DNA of 6,560 bases, taken from an uncultured Eubacteriales bacterium (lineage in GTDB: Bacteria > Bacillota > Clostridia > Christensenellales > QAND01). The position numbers and the translations under genes are program-made. How positions within the stretch are numbered: the first letter of the stretch is position 1; each line of letters starts with the position of its first letter. Location of the stretch: NCBI GenBank assembly GCA_900546685.1, contig UREB01000097.1:1-6560 (forward strand), given 5' to 3'. The notes under the pieces are model-generated. The model saw nothing but the letters and a program-made list of their open reading frames with translations, had not been told where the DNA came from and searched no databases. Positions 1 to 5,619 of this stretch are shown in pieces.

Positions 1-1037
1 GAGTTGCCAGAATCGATGCGGCGCTGATAGCGCTCCTTGATGGTCTCATACCCGCCGTACATGGCGCCGTCGTTATACAGCTCAAAGACGCTGGGAATAT
101 TGACGCCCTTGGGGCACGGTACACAGTATGAGCATCCGGTGCACGGCACCTTAATGAGCTTTTTATACGTTTCGCGCACGGTATCGATCATCTTGAGCTC
201 ATCCTCGCTCATGCTGTTGGGCTGAGCGTTCTCAAAGATGCGGATGTTATCCTGCAGCTGTTCCATGGTGGATACGCCGGAAAGAATACAGGAAACTTCC
301 GGGAAATTATACATAAAGCGGAGCGCCCACTCTACCGGGCTTCGCTTATCGGGATAGCTGCGGTAGATCTCTTGGATGGGTTCCGGCGGATTGGCCAACC
401 CACCGCCGCGCAGCGGCTCCATGATTACGATGGCCATGCCCTTGGAAGCAGCATATTTCATCCCTTCAATGGTCGCTTGATTGTCTACGTCCAAAATATT
501 CATCTGGATCTGGCTCATATCCCAGGGATAATAATCGATGACTTCCTTATAGGTCTCAAAATCATCGTGGAACGAACAGGCAATGGCCTTGATCTTTCCC
601 TGTGCCTTGGCCTTTTCCATCATGGAGACCATATTGATTTTTTTCAGCTGGGCAAAGGATTCCTTACCAAGGTTATGCGCCAACAGCACATCCAGATGAT
701 CGGTTTGCAGCTTTTCCAGCATACCGTCCAGAATGCGGAAAAATTCCTCTTCGCTGTTTACCTTTCCCGGCGGGATCTTGCTGACAACCTTGACCTTTTC
801 GCGGTATCCGCCGGCCAGCGCCTCGCCCAAGAGCTTATCGCAGTCGCCATCAAAATACATCAGGGCAGAGTCAAAATAGTTGACGCCATGATCTGCCGCA
901 TAGCGAATCATTTTGATGGCTTCTTCGCGGTGAATGGTTTTGTTGCCCTTTTCGTCCACACTGCTGGGCAGGCGCATACAGCCCATGCCAAAGGCCGATA
1001 CCTTGTACCCCAGCTTGCCGTATTCACGGTATTGCAT
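1..1037 (-). CDS. Aldo/keto reductase with C-terminal 4Fe-4S domain, downstream copy (3' end cut by window)
   Basis: Reading back from the ATG at 1037, an uninterrupted frame of 345 codons runs off the left edge, so the C-terminus is missing. The protein is an aldo/keto reductase (TIM-barrel, NAD(P)H-dependent carbonyl/alcohol oxidoreductase). The family tetrad is visible as Asp56, Tyr61 (DSALMY), Lys87 (VVSKIPP) and His121 (LLAH). A first cysteine cluster follows at Cys299, 302, 305 and 308 (CTGCSYCVPCPKG), which marks the subgroup with a ferredoxin-like tail (COG1453-like). By comparison with its neighbour upstream, about 38 residues with the second Cys cluster should lie beyond the edge. 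It aligns without gaps to that neighbour over residues 1-330, with 243 of 330 identical by hand count. The start is supported by AAGGGGG at 1048-1054, 10 bases upstream of the ATG, and by the identical N-terminus of the paralogue. Substrate and redox partner are unknown. It is probably cytoplasmic and co-transcribed with the upstream copy, 81 bases away. Confidence 0.93.
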   Translation of the reverse strand, partial: MQYREYGKLGYKVSAFGMGCMRLPSSVDEKGNKTIHREEAIKMIRYAADHGVNYFDSALMYFDGDCDKLLGEALAGGYREKVKVVSKIPPGKVNSEEEFFRILDGMLEKLQTDHLDVLLAHNLGKESFAQLKKINMVSMMEKAKAQGKIKAIACSFHDDFETYKEVIDYYPWDMSQIQMNILDVDNQATIEGMKYAASKGMAIVIMEPLRGGGLANPPEPIQEIYRSYPDKRSPVEWALRFMYNFPEVSCILSGVSTMEQLQDNIRIFENAQPNSMSEDELKMIDTVRETYKKLIKVPCTGCSYCVPCPKGVNIPSVFELYNDGAMYGGYETIKERYQRRIDSGN

Positions 1038-1082
1038 GATTGATTGTCCCCCTTGTCTAAAAAATACCTTTTGCCATACGCA

Positions 1083-1103
1083 CCGGCCGCAAGCCGCGGC
1101 CGG
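1083..1103 (-). other. GC-rich intercistronic stem-loop between the two reductase genes
   Basis: An 8-bp perfect inverted repeat (CCGGCCGC / GCGGCCGG) surrounds a 5-base loop in the 81-base gap between the two reductase genes. Three more pairs can form outside it across a one-base bulge. It lies about 16 bases after the stop of the upstream gene. No T tract directly follows it on the minus strand: the nearest run of six T is about 18 bases further on (1059-1064). It is therefore a poor match to an intrinsic terminator. It could act as an mRNA processing or stability element, or as a partial terminator that sets the ratio of the two gene products; both roles are inference. Confidence 0.5.
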
Positions 1104-1118
1104 GCGATGGAAAATTCG

Positions 1119-2270
1119 TTATTTGCCGGCGCTCACAATGGCCTCATGCGCCTTTTGGAGATTTTCAATGATATGGATATGCTGCGGGCATTTCTTTTCA
1201 CAAGCTCCACACTTGACACACTCCAGCGGAGAGGCGTTGTTTTTCAGCACATGGCTGTAATTGTCCTGTACTACATTGGCAAAATCGTTGTACATATTGC
1301 CATTGTTATACAGGTAAAAAATCCGCGGAATATCCACGCCTTTGGGACATGGGATGCAGTATCCGCAGCCGGTGCACGGTACCTTGATCAACGATTGATA
1401 GGCTTGGCGAACCTTTGCAATCATGTCCAATTCATCCTGGCTCATCACATTGGCCTCAGCTTCTTCAAAGATACGGATATTATCCTTGAGCTGTTCCATG
1501 GTAGATACGCCGGACAGTATGCAGGAAACCTCTGGGAAATTGTAGACAAACCGCAGCGCCCATTCCACTGGACTGCGTTTGACTGGATATGCATCATAGA
1601 TTTTCTGTACGGGTTCGGGCGCATTGGCCAGCCCTCCGCCCCGCAGCGGTTCCATGATGACGATGGCAAGGCCCTTAGAGGCGGCGTATTTCATCCCCTC
1701 TACCGTAGCCTGATAGTTGACATCCAGAATATTCATCTGGATCTGCGCCATGGCCCAAGGATAAGCATCCACCATTTCGCGGAATAGATCTACATCATCG
1801 TGGAACGAAAAGCCAATGGCCTTGATCTTGCCGGCCTGCTTTGCCTTTTCCATCCACTGATACATACCCATCTGCTGGAATCTGTCCCATGCCTCGCGAT
1901 TCATATCATGCGCCAGCAGAACGTCCAGATAATCGGTTTGTAATTTTTTCAGCATGTCATCCAGCGTGTTGTTGAATTCCTCTTCACTGTTGACAAAACG
2001 CGGAGGGATCTTGCTGACGACCTTCACCTTTTCGCGGTACCCGCCGGCGAGCGCTTCTCCTAAAAGCGCATCACAATCGCCATTGAAATACATCCGGGCG
2101 GAGTCAAAATAAGTAACCCCGTGGTCGGCAGCATAGCGGATCATCTTAATAGCTTCCTCGCGCTGTATGATCTTGTTGCCATGCTCATCCTTGACGTGCG
2201 GGACACGCATACAGCCCATACCAAAGGCCGATACTTTGTATCCCTCATTGCCATAATCGCGATACTGCAT
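1119..2270 (-). CDS. Aldo/keto reductase with C-terminal 4Fe-4S domain, upstream copy (complete)
   Basis: This complete 383-residue protein has an aldo/keto reductase TIM barrel (about residues 1-285) followed by a ferredoxin-like tail. The catalytic tetrad is Asp56 and Tyr61 (DSARMY), Lys87 (VVSKIPP) and His121 (LLAH). Cys299/302/305/308 (CTGCGYCIPCPKG) and Cys351/354/357/361 (CVKCGACEKKCP) can ligate two 4Fe-4S clusters. The family reduces carbonyls or oxidises alcohols with NAD(P)H. The tail suggests electron exchange with an iron-sulfur partner such as ferredoxin, but no substrate can be named. No signal peptide is present, so it is probably cytoplasmic. AAGGAGG at 2278-2284, 7 bases before the ATG, fixes the start. 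It follows the spoIVA terminator and an AT-rich leader, so it probably begins its own transcription unit, with the second reductase as the downstream gene. COG1453-like members are frequent in anaerobic Clostridia. Confidence 0.95.
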   Translation of the reverse strand: MQYRDYGNEGYKVSAFGMGCMRVPHVKDEHGNKIIQREEAIKMIRYAADHGVTYFDSARMYFNGDCDALLGEALAGGYREKVKVVSKIPPRFVNSEEEFNNTLDDMLKKLQTDYLDVLLAHDMNREAWDRFQQMGMYQWMEKAKQAGKIKAIGFSFHDDVDLFREMVDAYPWAMAQIQMNILDVNYQATVEGMKYAASKGLAIVIMEPLRGGGLANAPEPVQKIYDAYPVKRSPVEWALRFVYNFPEVSCILSGVSTMEQLKDNIRIFEEAEANVMSQDELDMIAKVRQAYQSLIKVPCTGCGYCIPCPKGVDIPRIFYLYNNGNMYNDFANVVQDNYSHVLKNNASPLECVKCGACEKKCPQHIHIIENLQKAHEAIVSAGK

Positions 2271-2277
2271 TAATTTT

Positions 2278-2284
2278 CCTCCTT
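2278..2284 (-). promoter_or_regulatory. Strong ribosome binding site of the upstream reductase
   Basis: AAGGAGG, a near-perfect complement of the 16S rRNA tail, lies 7 bases before the ATG at 2270. It is the best Shine-Dalgarno sequence in the window and implies efficient translation of the first reductase. The downstream copy has a weaker AAGGGGG with 10-base spacing. Confidence 0.85.
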
Positions 2285-2372
2285 TAAGATAAAACTTTCT
2301 ATTTATATATTACAGCATATAAATGTTTTTTACTACCCTTTTTGTTTTCACTTTCAAAGAGGTTGTCCGATG
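2285..2372 (-). promoter_or_regulatory. AT-rich leader and probable promoter region of the reductase pair
   Basis: This 88-base stretch lies between the spoIVA terminator and the reductase ribosome binding site and is much richer in A+T than the coding DNA around it. On the minus strand it contains -10-like boxes (TAATAT, TATAAA) around 2305-2316 and a TTGAAA near 2354-2359. No -35/-10 pair has a normal 16-18 base spacing, so I do not mark specific boxes. A promoter is inferred mainly from the position directly after a terminator. I saw no clear operator or riboswitch fold. Confidence 0.4.
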
Positions 2373-2410
2373 GAAAAACGGGCAAAAGGCGGCGCAATGC
2401 CGCCTTTGCC
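2373..2410 (-). terminator. Intrinsic terminator of spoIVA
   Basis: On the minus strand, 12 bases after the spoIVA stop, GGCAAAGGCGGC pairs with GCCGCCTTTTGCC around the loop ATTGC. The stem is about 12 bp with one bulged base. CG and then TTTTT (2374-2378) follow. Stem, loop and T tract fit a Rho-independent terminator and separate spoIVA from the reductase pair. Confidence 0.88.
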
Positions 2411-2422
2411 GGTTTAGGAAGG

Positions 2423-3901
2423 TTAAAACAGGATGCAGATCAGATTGCTCCGGCCTTCGTTGATGATGCGCTGAAGCGTCATCTGCATCTTGGCCTGTGC
2501 TTCTTCCGGCATACGGGTCAGCTTGTTTGAAAGCCCTTCCTTGACCAGTTCATGCAAGGATTTCCCAAAAATGTTGGTACTCCAGATCTGTGTCGGGTCA
2601 TTTTCAAACTCGCTGAGCAGATAATGCAGCAGCTCTTCGCTTTGCCGCTCGCTACCGACGATAGGCGATACCTCTGTCTCGATATCCACCCGCATCAAAT
2701 GCAGGCTGGGCGCGCTGGCCTTAAGGCGTACGCCAAAGCGGTTGCCCTGGCGGACAATCTCCGGCTCTTCCAGCGTCAATTCATCCATAGAGGGTTGCAC
2801 AACGCCATAGCCCGTTTCGCGCACCGCCTGCATGGCGTCCGCTACGCGGTCGTATTCCTTTTTTGCCTCTACCAATTCTTTGAGCAGCGCGATCAGGTGG
2901 TATTCCCCTTCAATGGGCGTGCCGCATTCATCGCCCAGCACCTTGTAAAACAGCTTCGGCTGTGTGGATGCTTCGATCTCTGCCATGCCCTGCCCCAGCT
3001 GTAGCTGCACCAAGCGCGGCGGCATCAGCGATTCGCATGCCTCCAGGCACTGCATCATCTTAGGATAATCGCGCACGCACTCGATCTGGTCTGTGGCCTG
3101 CTCTACGCTTTCCATGACGCTCTGCACCAGCCAATGGTCCTCCGAAAGCGCAAAGATCCATTCCGGCATGGCAATGCGGATCTCTTTCATTGGGAACTCA
3201 AACAAAATGCTGCGCAGCAGCGCCTCCATATCCTGGGCCGACATCTCCAAAATGTTACAGAGGATTACGGGCACATCGTATTTTTCCTGCAGGGCCTTTT
3301 GTAGCTGCTGGGTTTCGGGCAAGGCGGTGTTTTTACAGTTTACAATGACGACAAATGGCTTGCCCAGCGCCTTTAGCTCGGAAACCACCCTTTCTTCACT
3401 GGCCACATAATTGGCGCGCGGGATATCGGTGATGCTGCCGTCGGTGGTCACAACCACGCCAATGGTGCTATGTTCGCTGATCACGCGCTTGGTACCGATT
3501 TCTGCGGCCTCTGCAAAGGGAATGTCCTCTTCCGACCAGGGTGTGCGGACCATGCGCGGCCCATCGTCATCCATTTGCCCGGTGGCGCCGTCTACCAGGT
3601 AGCCCACGCAATCCACCAGCCTTACCTTGGCGGAAACGGAATCCTCCAGGGTAAATTCCACCGCTTCGTTGGGTACGAAATTCGGCTGCATGGTCATAAT
3701 GCCCCGCCCTGCACCGGACTGCGGCATCTCATCCATGATACGTTCCTTTTTATACGGGTTTTCCACATTGGGCAGCACCATCATATCCAAAAATTTTTTG
3801 ATGAACGTACTTTTGCCTGTGCGTACCGGGCCTACTACGCCAATGTAGATTTCGCCCCCGGTGCGCTGTGCAATATCGTTATAGAGATCAAACTGTTCCA
3901 T
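2423..3901 (-). CDS. spoIVA: Stage IV sporulation protein A (spore coat morphogenetic ATPase)
   Basis: SpoIVA builds the basement layer of the spore coat. In the mother cell it is anchored on the forespore outer membrane by SpoVM, hydrolyses ATP and polymerises irreversibly. The N-terminal domain is a TRAFAC-type NTPase with Walker A GPVRTGKS (residues 24-31, Lys30) and a Walker B-like VDCVGY (Asp97). The middle and C-terminal parts carry recognisable family stretches such as EPEIVRQGNRFGVRLKA (residues 379-395) and LQRIINEG near the end. An upstream in-frame ATG at 3934 would add 11 residues. I chose 3901 because the protein then starts MEQFDLYNDIAQRTGG like known SpoIVA, is 492 residues (the length I recall for B. 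subtilis), and has GGGAGGA at 3911-3917 upstream. In B. subtilis the gene is sigma-E dependent; I could not find convincing sigma-E boxes here. Odd points: residues 65-72 read GRGIMTMQ, where I recall GKTIMTTE in B. subtilis, and the SpoVM-contact Gly486 is Asn. Confidence 0.97.
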   Translation of the reverse strand: MEQFDLYNDIAQRTGGEIYIGVVGPVRTGKSTFIKKFLDMMVLPNVENPYKKERIMDEMPQSGAGRGIMTMQPNFVPNEAVEFTLEDSVSAKVRLVDCVGYLVDGATGQMDDDGPRMVRTPWSEEDIPFAEAAEIGTKRVISEHSTIGVVVTTDGSITDIPRANYVASEERVVSELKALGKPFVVIVNCKNTALPETQQLQKALQEKYDVPVILCNILEMSAQDMEALLRSILFEFPMKEIRIAMPEWIFALSEDHWLVQSVMESVEQATDQIECVRDYPKMMQCLEACESLMPPRLVQLQLGQGMAEIEASTQPKLFYKVLGDECGTPIEGEYHLIALLKELVEAKKEYDRVADAMQAVRETGYGVVQPSMDELTLEEPEIVRQGNRFGVRLKASAPSLHLMRVDIETEVSPIVGSERQSEELLHYLLSEFENDPTQIWSTNIFGKSLHELVKEGLSNKLTRMPEEAQAKMQMTLQRIINEGRSNLICILF

Positions 3902-3910
3902 CCGCTGTTG

Positions 3911-3917
3911 TCCTCCC
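3911..3917 (-). promoter_or_regulatory. Ribosome binding site that decides the spoIVA start
   Basis: GGGAGGA on the minus strand, with its GGAGG core 10 bases before the ATG at 3901, supports that start. If the ATG at 3934 were used instead, this motif would lie inside the coding sequence, and the 11 extra residues do not match the family N-terminus. Confidence 0.7.
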
Positions 3918-4048
3918 ATCCACATATGTATCACAATATATGCACAAAAACGGACCGGCAGAACATGGCTTTCCCCGAAATGGATCGGAATTTTTGTTTT
4001 TTCCCCATTTGACGGGCAGCCGCGACGAAAAACACCCCTGTACAGCGA
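3918..4048 (-). promoter_or_regulatory. Noncoding leader of spoIVA, probable promoter region
   Basis: About 130 bases separate the amidase terminator from the spoIVA ribosome binding site, so spoIVA should have its own promoter here. The expected sigma factor from B. subtilis is sigma-E. The best -10-like string on the minus strand is CATATATT (about 3935-3942), 6 of 8 against CATACAAT, but no matching -35 lies at 14-15 bases. A short dyad, CATAT...ATATG, spans 3923-3942. Further upstream an imperfect inverted repeat (3978-4010) pairs AAATGGGGAA with TTCC-gat-CCATTT. These are weak signals; only the promoter-region call itself is reasonable. Confidence 0.35.
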
Positions 4049-4050
4049 TC

Positions 4051-4074
4051 AAAAAACGGCCCACGAAGGGGCCG
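4051..4074 (-). terminator. Intrinsic terminator of the acetamidase/formamidase gene
   Basis: On the minus strand, starting about 20 bases after the TAG stop, CGGCCC pairs perfectly with GGGCCG around the loop CTTCGT and is followed at once by TTTTTT (4051-4056). This is a textbook Rho-independent terminator and isolates the amidase transcript from spoIVA. Confidence 0.9.
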
Positions 4075-4094
4075 CTGTGCGTTTTCCATATATT

Positions 4095-4985
4095 CTATTT
4101 TTCTTTTTCTCCCAATATCAGCGATTTTGGCACACCTGCCGCCATGGTATACAGGGGGTTTACCAGCTGCCCCAGGTACATCTGACCGGCCTGGGTAATT
4201 GCCTGATATGCATCCAAAGCATCCCAGCCGAAATCGGCTGCCATCCAATCGATAAGCGCTCGGTAAGCCATACGGGCCGCGCTTTCCAAGGGCTTGGCGG
4301 CGGCCACCGTTATCAGATGCGTTGGGGTTTCGATGCGTGGGCCCTCAATGCGCTTTTTTGGCAATACCCGGCAACGCAGCGTCACCTCTGCTGCCATTTC
4401 CAGCGCCGTGCCGCAAAATTCTCCATCCCCTTGGCAGGCATGGGCGTCGCCTACGTACAGCTTGCCGCCATCGGTATACACCGGCAGATAGACAGTATGC
4501 CCCGGGCAGACGTCCTTTACGTCCATATTGCCGCCATGCGGCCCGGGAACGACGGAGGAAATGCGCTCATACCGCGGCGCAGTACCCAGCGTGCCTAAAA
4601 AAGGCTGGTAGGCAAAGCGCAGGCGTTCGTTTTCCTGGCAAACAAAGTCTTGACCCTGCTGCACATAATGATAGACGCGTTCCATAGGCGGCGCGCCCAA
4701 AAGCGGGGTATCCTCTGTGGGTGACAACGCGCCCACACCATTATGGATGCGGCTGATCGCCGTGCCGTCATGCGGGCGAATTTCTAAAATGTCGACAGCC
4801 AGCGTATCGCCTGCCTTGGCGCCCTCCACAGAGATGGGGCCTGTCAGCGGGTTGAAATAGCCTTCTTCGGCGTCCAACGCATTTTCTGTAAACAGCGTAA
4901 ACGCCTCCCCTTGGGCCACGCTGGCAAGGGGCGCATCCATCGGATCCATTGCATAGGTCTTTTGGTTCGGCTTGAAGATGGGCAT
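4095..4985 (-). CDS. Acetamidase/formamidase family protein (FmdA/AmdA)
   Basis: The 296-residue product matches the acetamidase/formamidase family (Pfam FmdA_AmdA), whose characterised members hydrolyse formamide or acetamide to ammonia and the carboxylate. Recognisable family stretches are FNPLTGPISVEGAKAGD (residues 44-60), PGPHGGNMD (147-155) and GDAHACQGDGE (179-189). The His, Asp and Glu residues of the last two are the likely metal or catalytic positions. No signal peptide or membrane segment is visible, so it is cytoplasmic. The frame is open back to 5045, but I chose the ATG at 4985: it has AAAGGAG at 4993-4999 with a 7-base spacer, and the longer start would overlap the plsY stop and the plsY hairpin. 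The length suits the short bacterial form; the Methylophilus FmdA type is longer, near 400. The true substrate cannot be told from sequence. It lies 46 bases after plsY, beyond a terminator-like hairpin, and ends at its own terminator. A nitrogen-scavenging role is inference. Confidence 0.92.
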   Translation of the reverse strand: MPIFKPNQKTYAMDPMDAPLASVAQGEAFTLFTENALDAEEGYFNPLTGPISVEGAKAGDTLAVDILEIRPHDGTAISRIHNGVGALSPTEDTPLLGAPPMERVYHYVQQGQDFVCQENERLRFAYQPFLGTLGTAPRYERISSVVPGPHGGNMDVKDVCPGHTVYLPVYTDGGKLYVGDAHACQGDGEFCGTALEMAAEVTLRCRVLPKKRIEGPRIETPTHLITVAAAKPLESAARMAYRALIDWMAADFGWDALDAYQAITQAGQMYLGQLVNPLYTMAAGVPKSLILGEKEK

Positions 4986-4992
4986 CGTCTCT

Positions 4993-4999
4993 CTCCTTT
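4993..4999 (-). promoter_or_regulatory. Ribosome binding site that decides the amidase start
   Basis: AAAGGAG on the minus strand lies 7 bases upstream of the ATG at 4985. This supports MPIFKPNQ as the N-terminus over the 20-residue-longer frame that starts at 5045 inside plsY. Confidence 0.8.
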
Positions 5000-5000
5000 C

Positions 5001-5026
5001 AATCAAAAAGCGCACAAAGGCGCTTT
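5001..5026 (-). terminator. Probable intrinsic terminator (or attenuator) after plsY
   Basis: On the minus strand, 5 bases after the plsY stop codon, AAAGCGC pairs with GCGCTTT (5020-5026 and 5007-5013) around the loop CTTTGT, and the T run extends to five (5005-5009). The stem is 7 bp with only four G-C pairs, so it is weaker than the other two terminators in the window. It ends about 20 bases before the amidase ATG, which leaves almost no room for a separate promoter after it. Partial read-through from der-plsY, or a promoter inside plsY, would be needed for amidase expression. Confidence 0.65.
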
Positions 5027-5031
5027 GCTTT

Positions 5032-5619
5032 TTATTTCGATCCAAATCTGTTTTCCGTACCGTTTTTCAGCCGACGGATGTTGGCCCTATGCTGCACGAA
5101 CGCAACCAAAACCAGTACCGAGCACAGCACTACAAGGTAGGTATCTGCAAAATGCAAGCAAATCACCAGCACCCACACCAGCCCTAGGCACACCAGCGAA
5201 CCCAGGGAAAAGTACCGGCTGACCGCCAGCACCACCAGAAAACAGGCCATGGCAATCAACGTGATATACGGCACAAACGCAAGCATAACGCCCACGGTGG
5301 TTGCAACACCCTTACCGCCCTTAAATTTTAGGTAAATCGGCCAGTTATGGCCTGCTACGGCGCACAAGGCCCCAAGATACGCGCCCAAGGGCCCCATGAT
5401 CCACTGCCCCAAATACACCGCGCCAAAGCCCTTTGCCATATCAAACAGCAGCACCAGCAGCCCGTATTTGATGCCAAAGGCACGCGTCATATTGCTGGTG
5501 CCAGGGTTGCCGCTGCCATACCGGCGCACATCCTTATGCAGCATGCCGCGGCTAAACAGCACGCTGAACGGTACAGCGCCCAGCAGATAACATACGATAC
5601 ATCCCAATACATAGTTCAT
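5032..5619 (-). CDS. plsY: Glycerol-3-phosphate acyltransferase PlsY
   Basis: PlsY transfers an acyl group from acyl-phosphate (made by PlsX) to glycerol-3-phosphate, giving lysophosphatidic acid, the first committed step of membrane phospholipid synthesis. The 195-residue product is strongly hydrophobic, with segments near residues 1-22, 48-72, 76-95, 105-135 and 138-175, fitting an integral membrane enzyme. The conserved loops are present: GSGNPGTSN (35-43), GHNWP then KFKGGKGVAT (90-107), and HRANIRRLKNGTEN (177-190). Length is typical of the family. The start ATG at 5619 overlaps the der stop as ATGA, implying translational coupling. GAGAGGA at 5629-5635, inside the end of der, gives a plausible ribosome binding site 9 bases upstream. 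The der-plsY order is common in Clostridia, where gpsA, supplying glycerol-3-phosphate, often follows; here it does not. Confidence 0.97.
   Translation of the reverse strand: MNYVLGCIVCYLLGAVPFSVLFSRGMLHKDVRRYGSGNPGTSNMTRAFGIKYGLLVLLFDMAKGFGAVYLGQWIMGPLGAYLGALCAVAGHNWPIYLKFKGGKGVATTVGVMLAFVPYITLIAMACFLVVLAVSRYFSLGSLVCLGLVWVLVICLHFADTYLVVLCSVLVLVAFVQHRANIRRLKNGTENRFGSK

Noticed and set aside
1059..1103. The GC hairpin and the distant T6 run between the reductases read as an intrinsic terminator.
   Set aside because: About 18 bases separate the stem from the T run, too far for Rho-independent termination, so I list it only as a stem-loop of unknown role.
372..1787. Two long plus-strand open frames (372-1043 and 1044-1787) that resemble each other, as if a second duplicated gene pair existed on the opposite strand.
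   Set aside because: They are antisense to the two homologous reductases, and their similarity is the mirror of that homology. They show no recognisable domain, they start inside the reductase genes, and the minus-strand frames have clear motifs and ribosome binding sites.
3902..3934. An 11-residue N-terminal extension of SpoIVA from an ATG at 3934.
   Set aside because: The extra residues do not match the family and would place the ribosome binding site inside the coding region. The ATG at 3901 gives the family's N-terminus and length.
2552..4012. Several plus-strand open frames of 100-180 codons opposite spoIVA.
   Set aside because: All lie opposite spoIVA codons, have no ribosome binding site I could accept and no family resemblance. 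They are shadows of the well-supported minus-strand gene.
3931..4248. A minus-strand frame of 105 codons covering the amidase 3' end, its terminator and the spoIVA leader.
   Set aside because: It begins inside the amidase in another frame, runs through a strong terminator, and has no ribosome binding site or recognisable motif.
4077..4687. Plus-strand frames of 173 and 121 codons opposite the amidase.
   Set aside because: They are antisense to a gene with clear family motifs, have biased Ala/Arg/His-rich composition typical of shadow frames, and match no known protein.
4986..5045. A 20-residue N-terminal extension of the amidase from an ATG at 5045.
   Set aside because: It would overlap plsY and the hairpin after it, and it ignores the well-placed AAAGGAG before the ATG at 4985.
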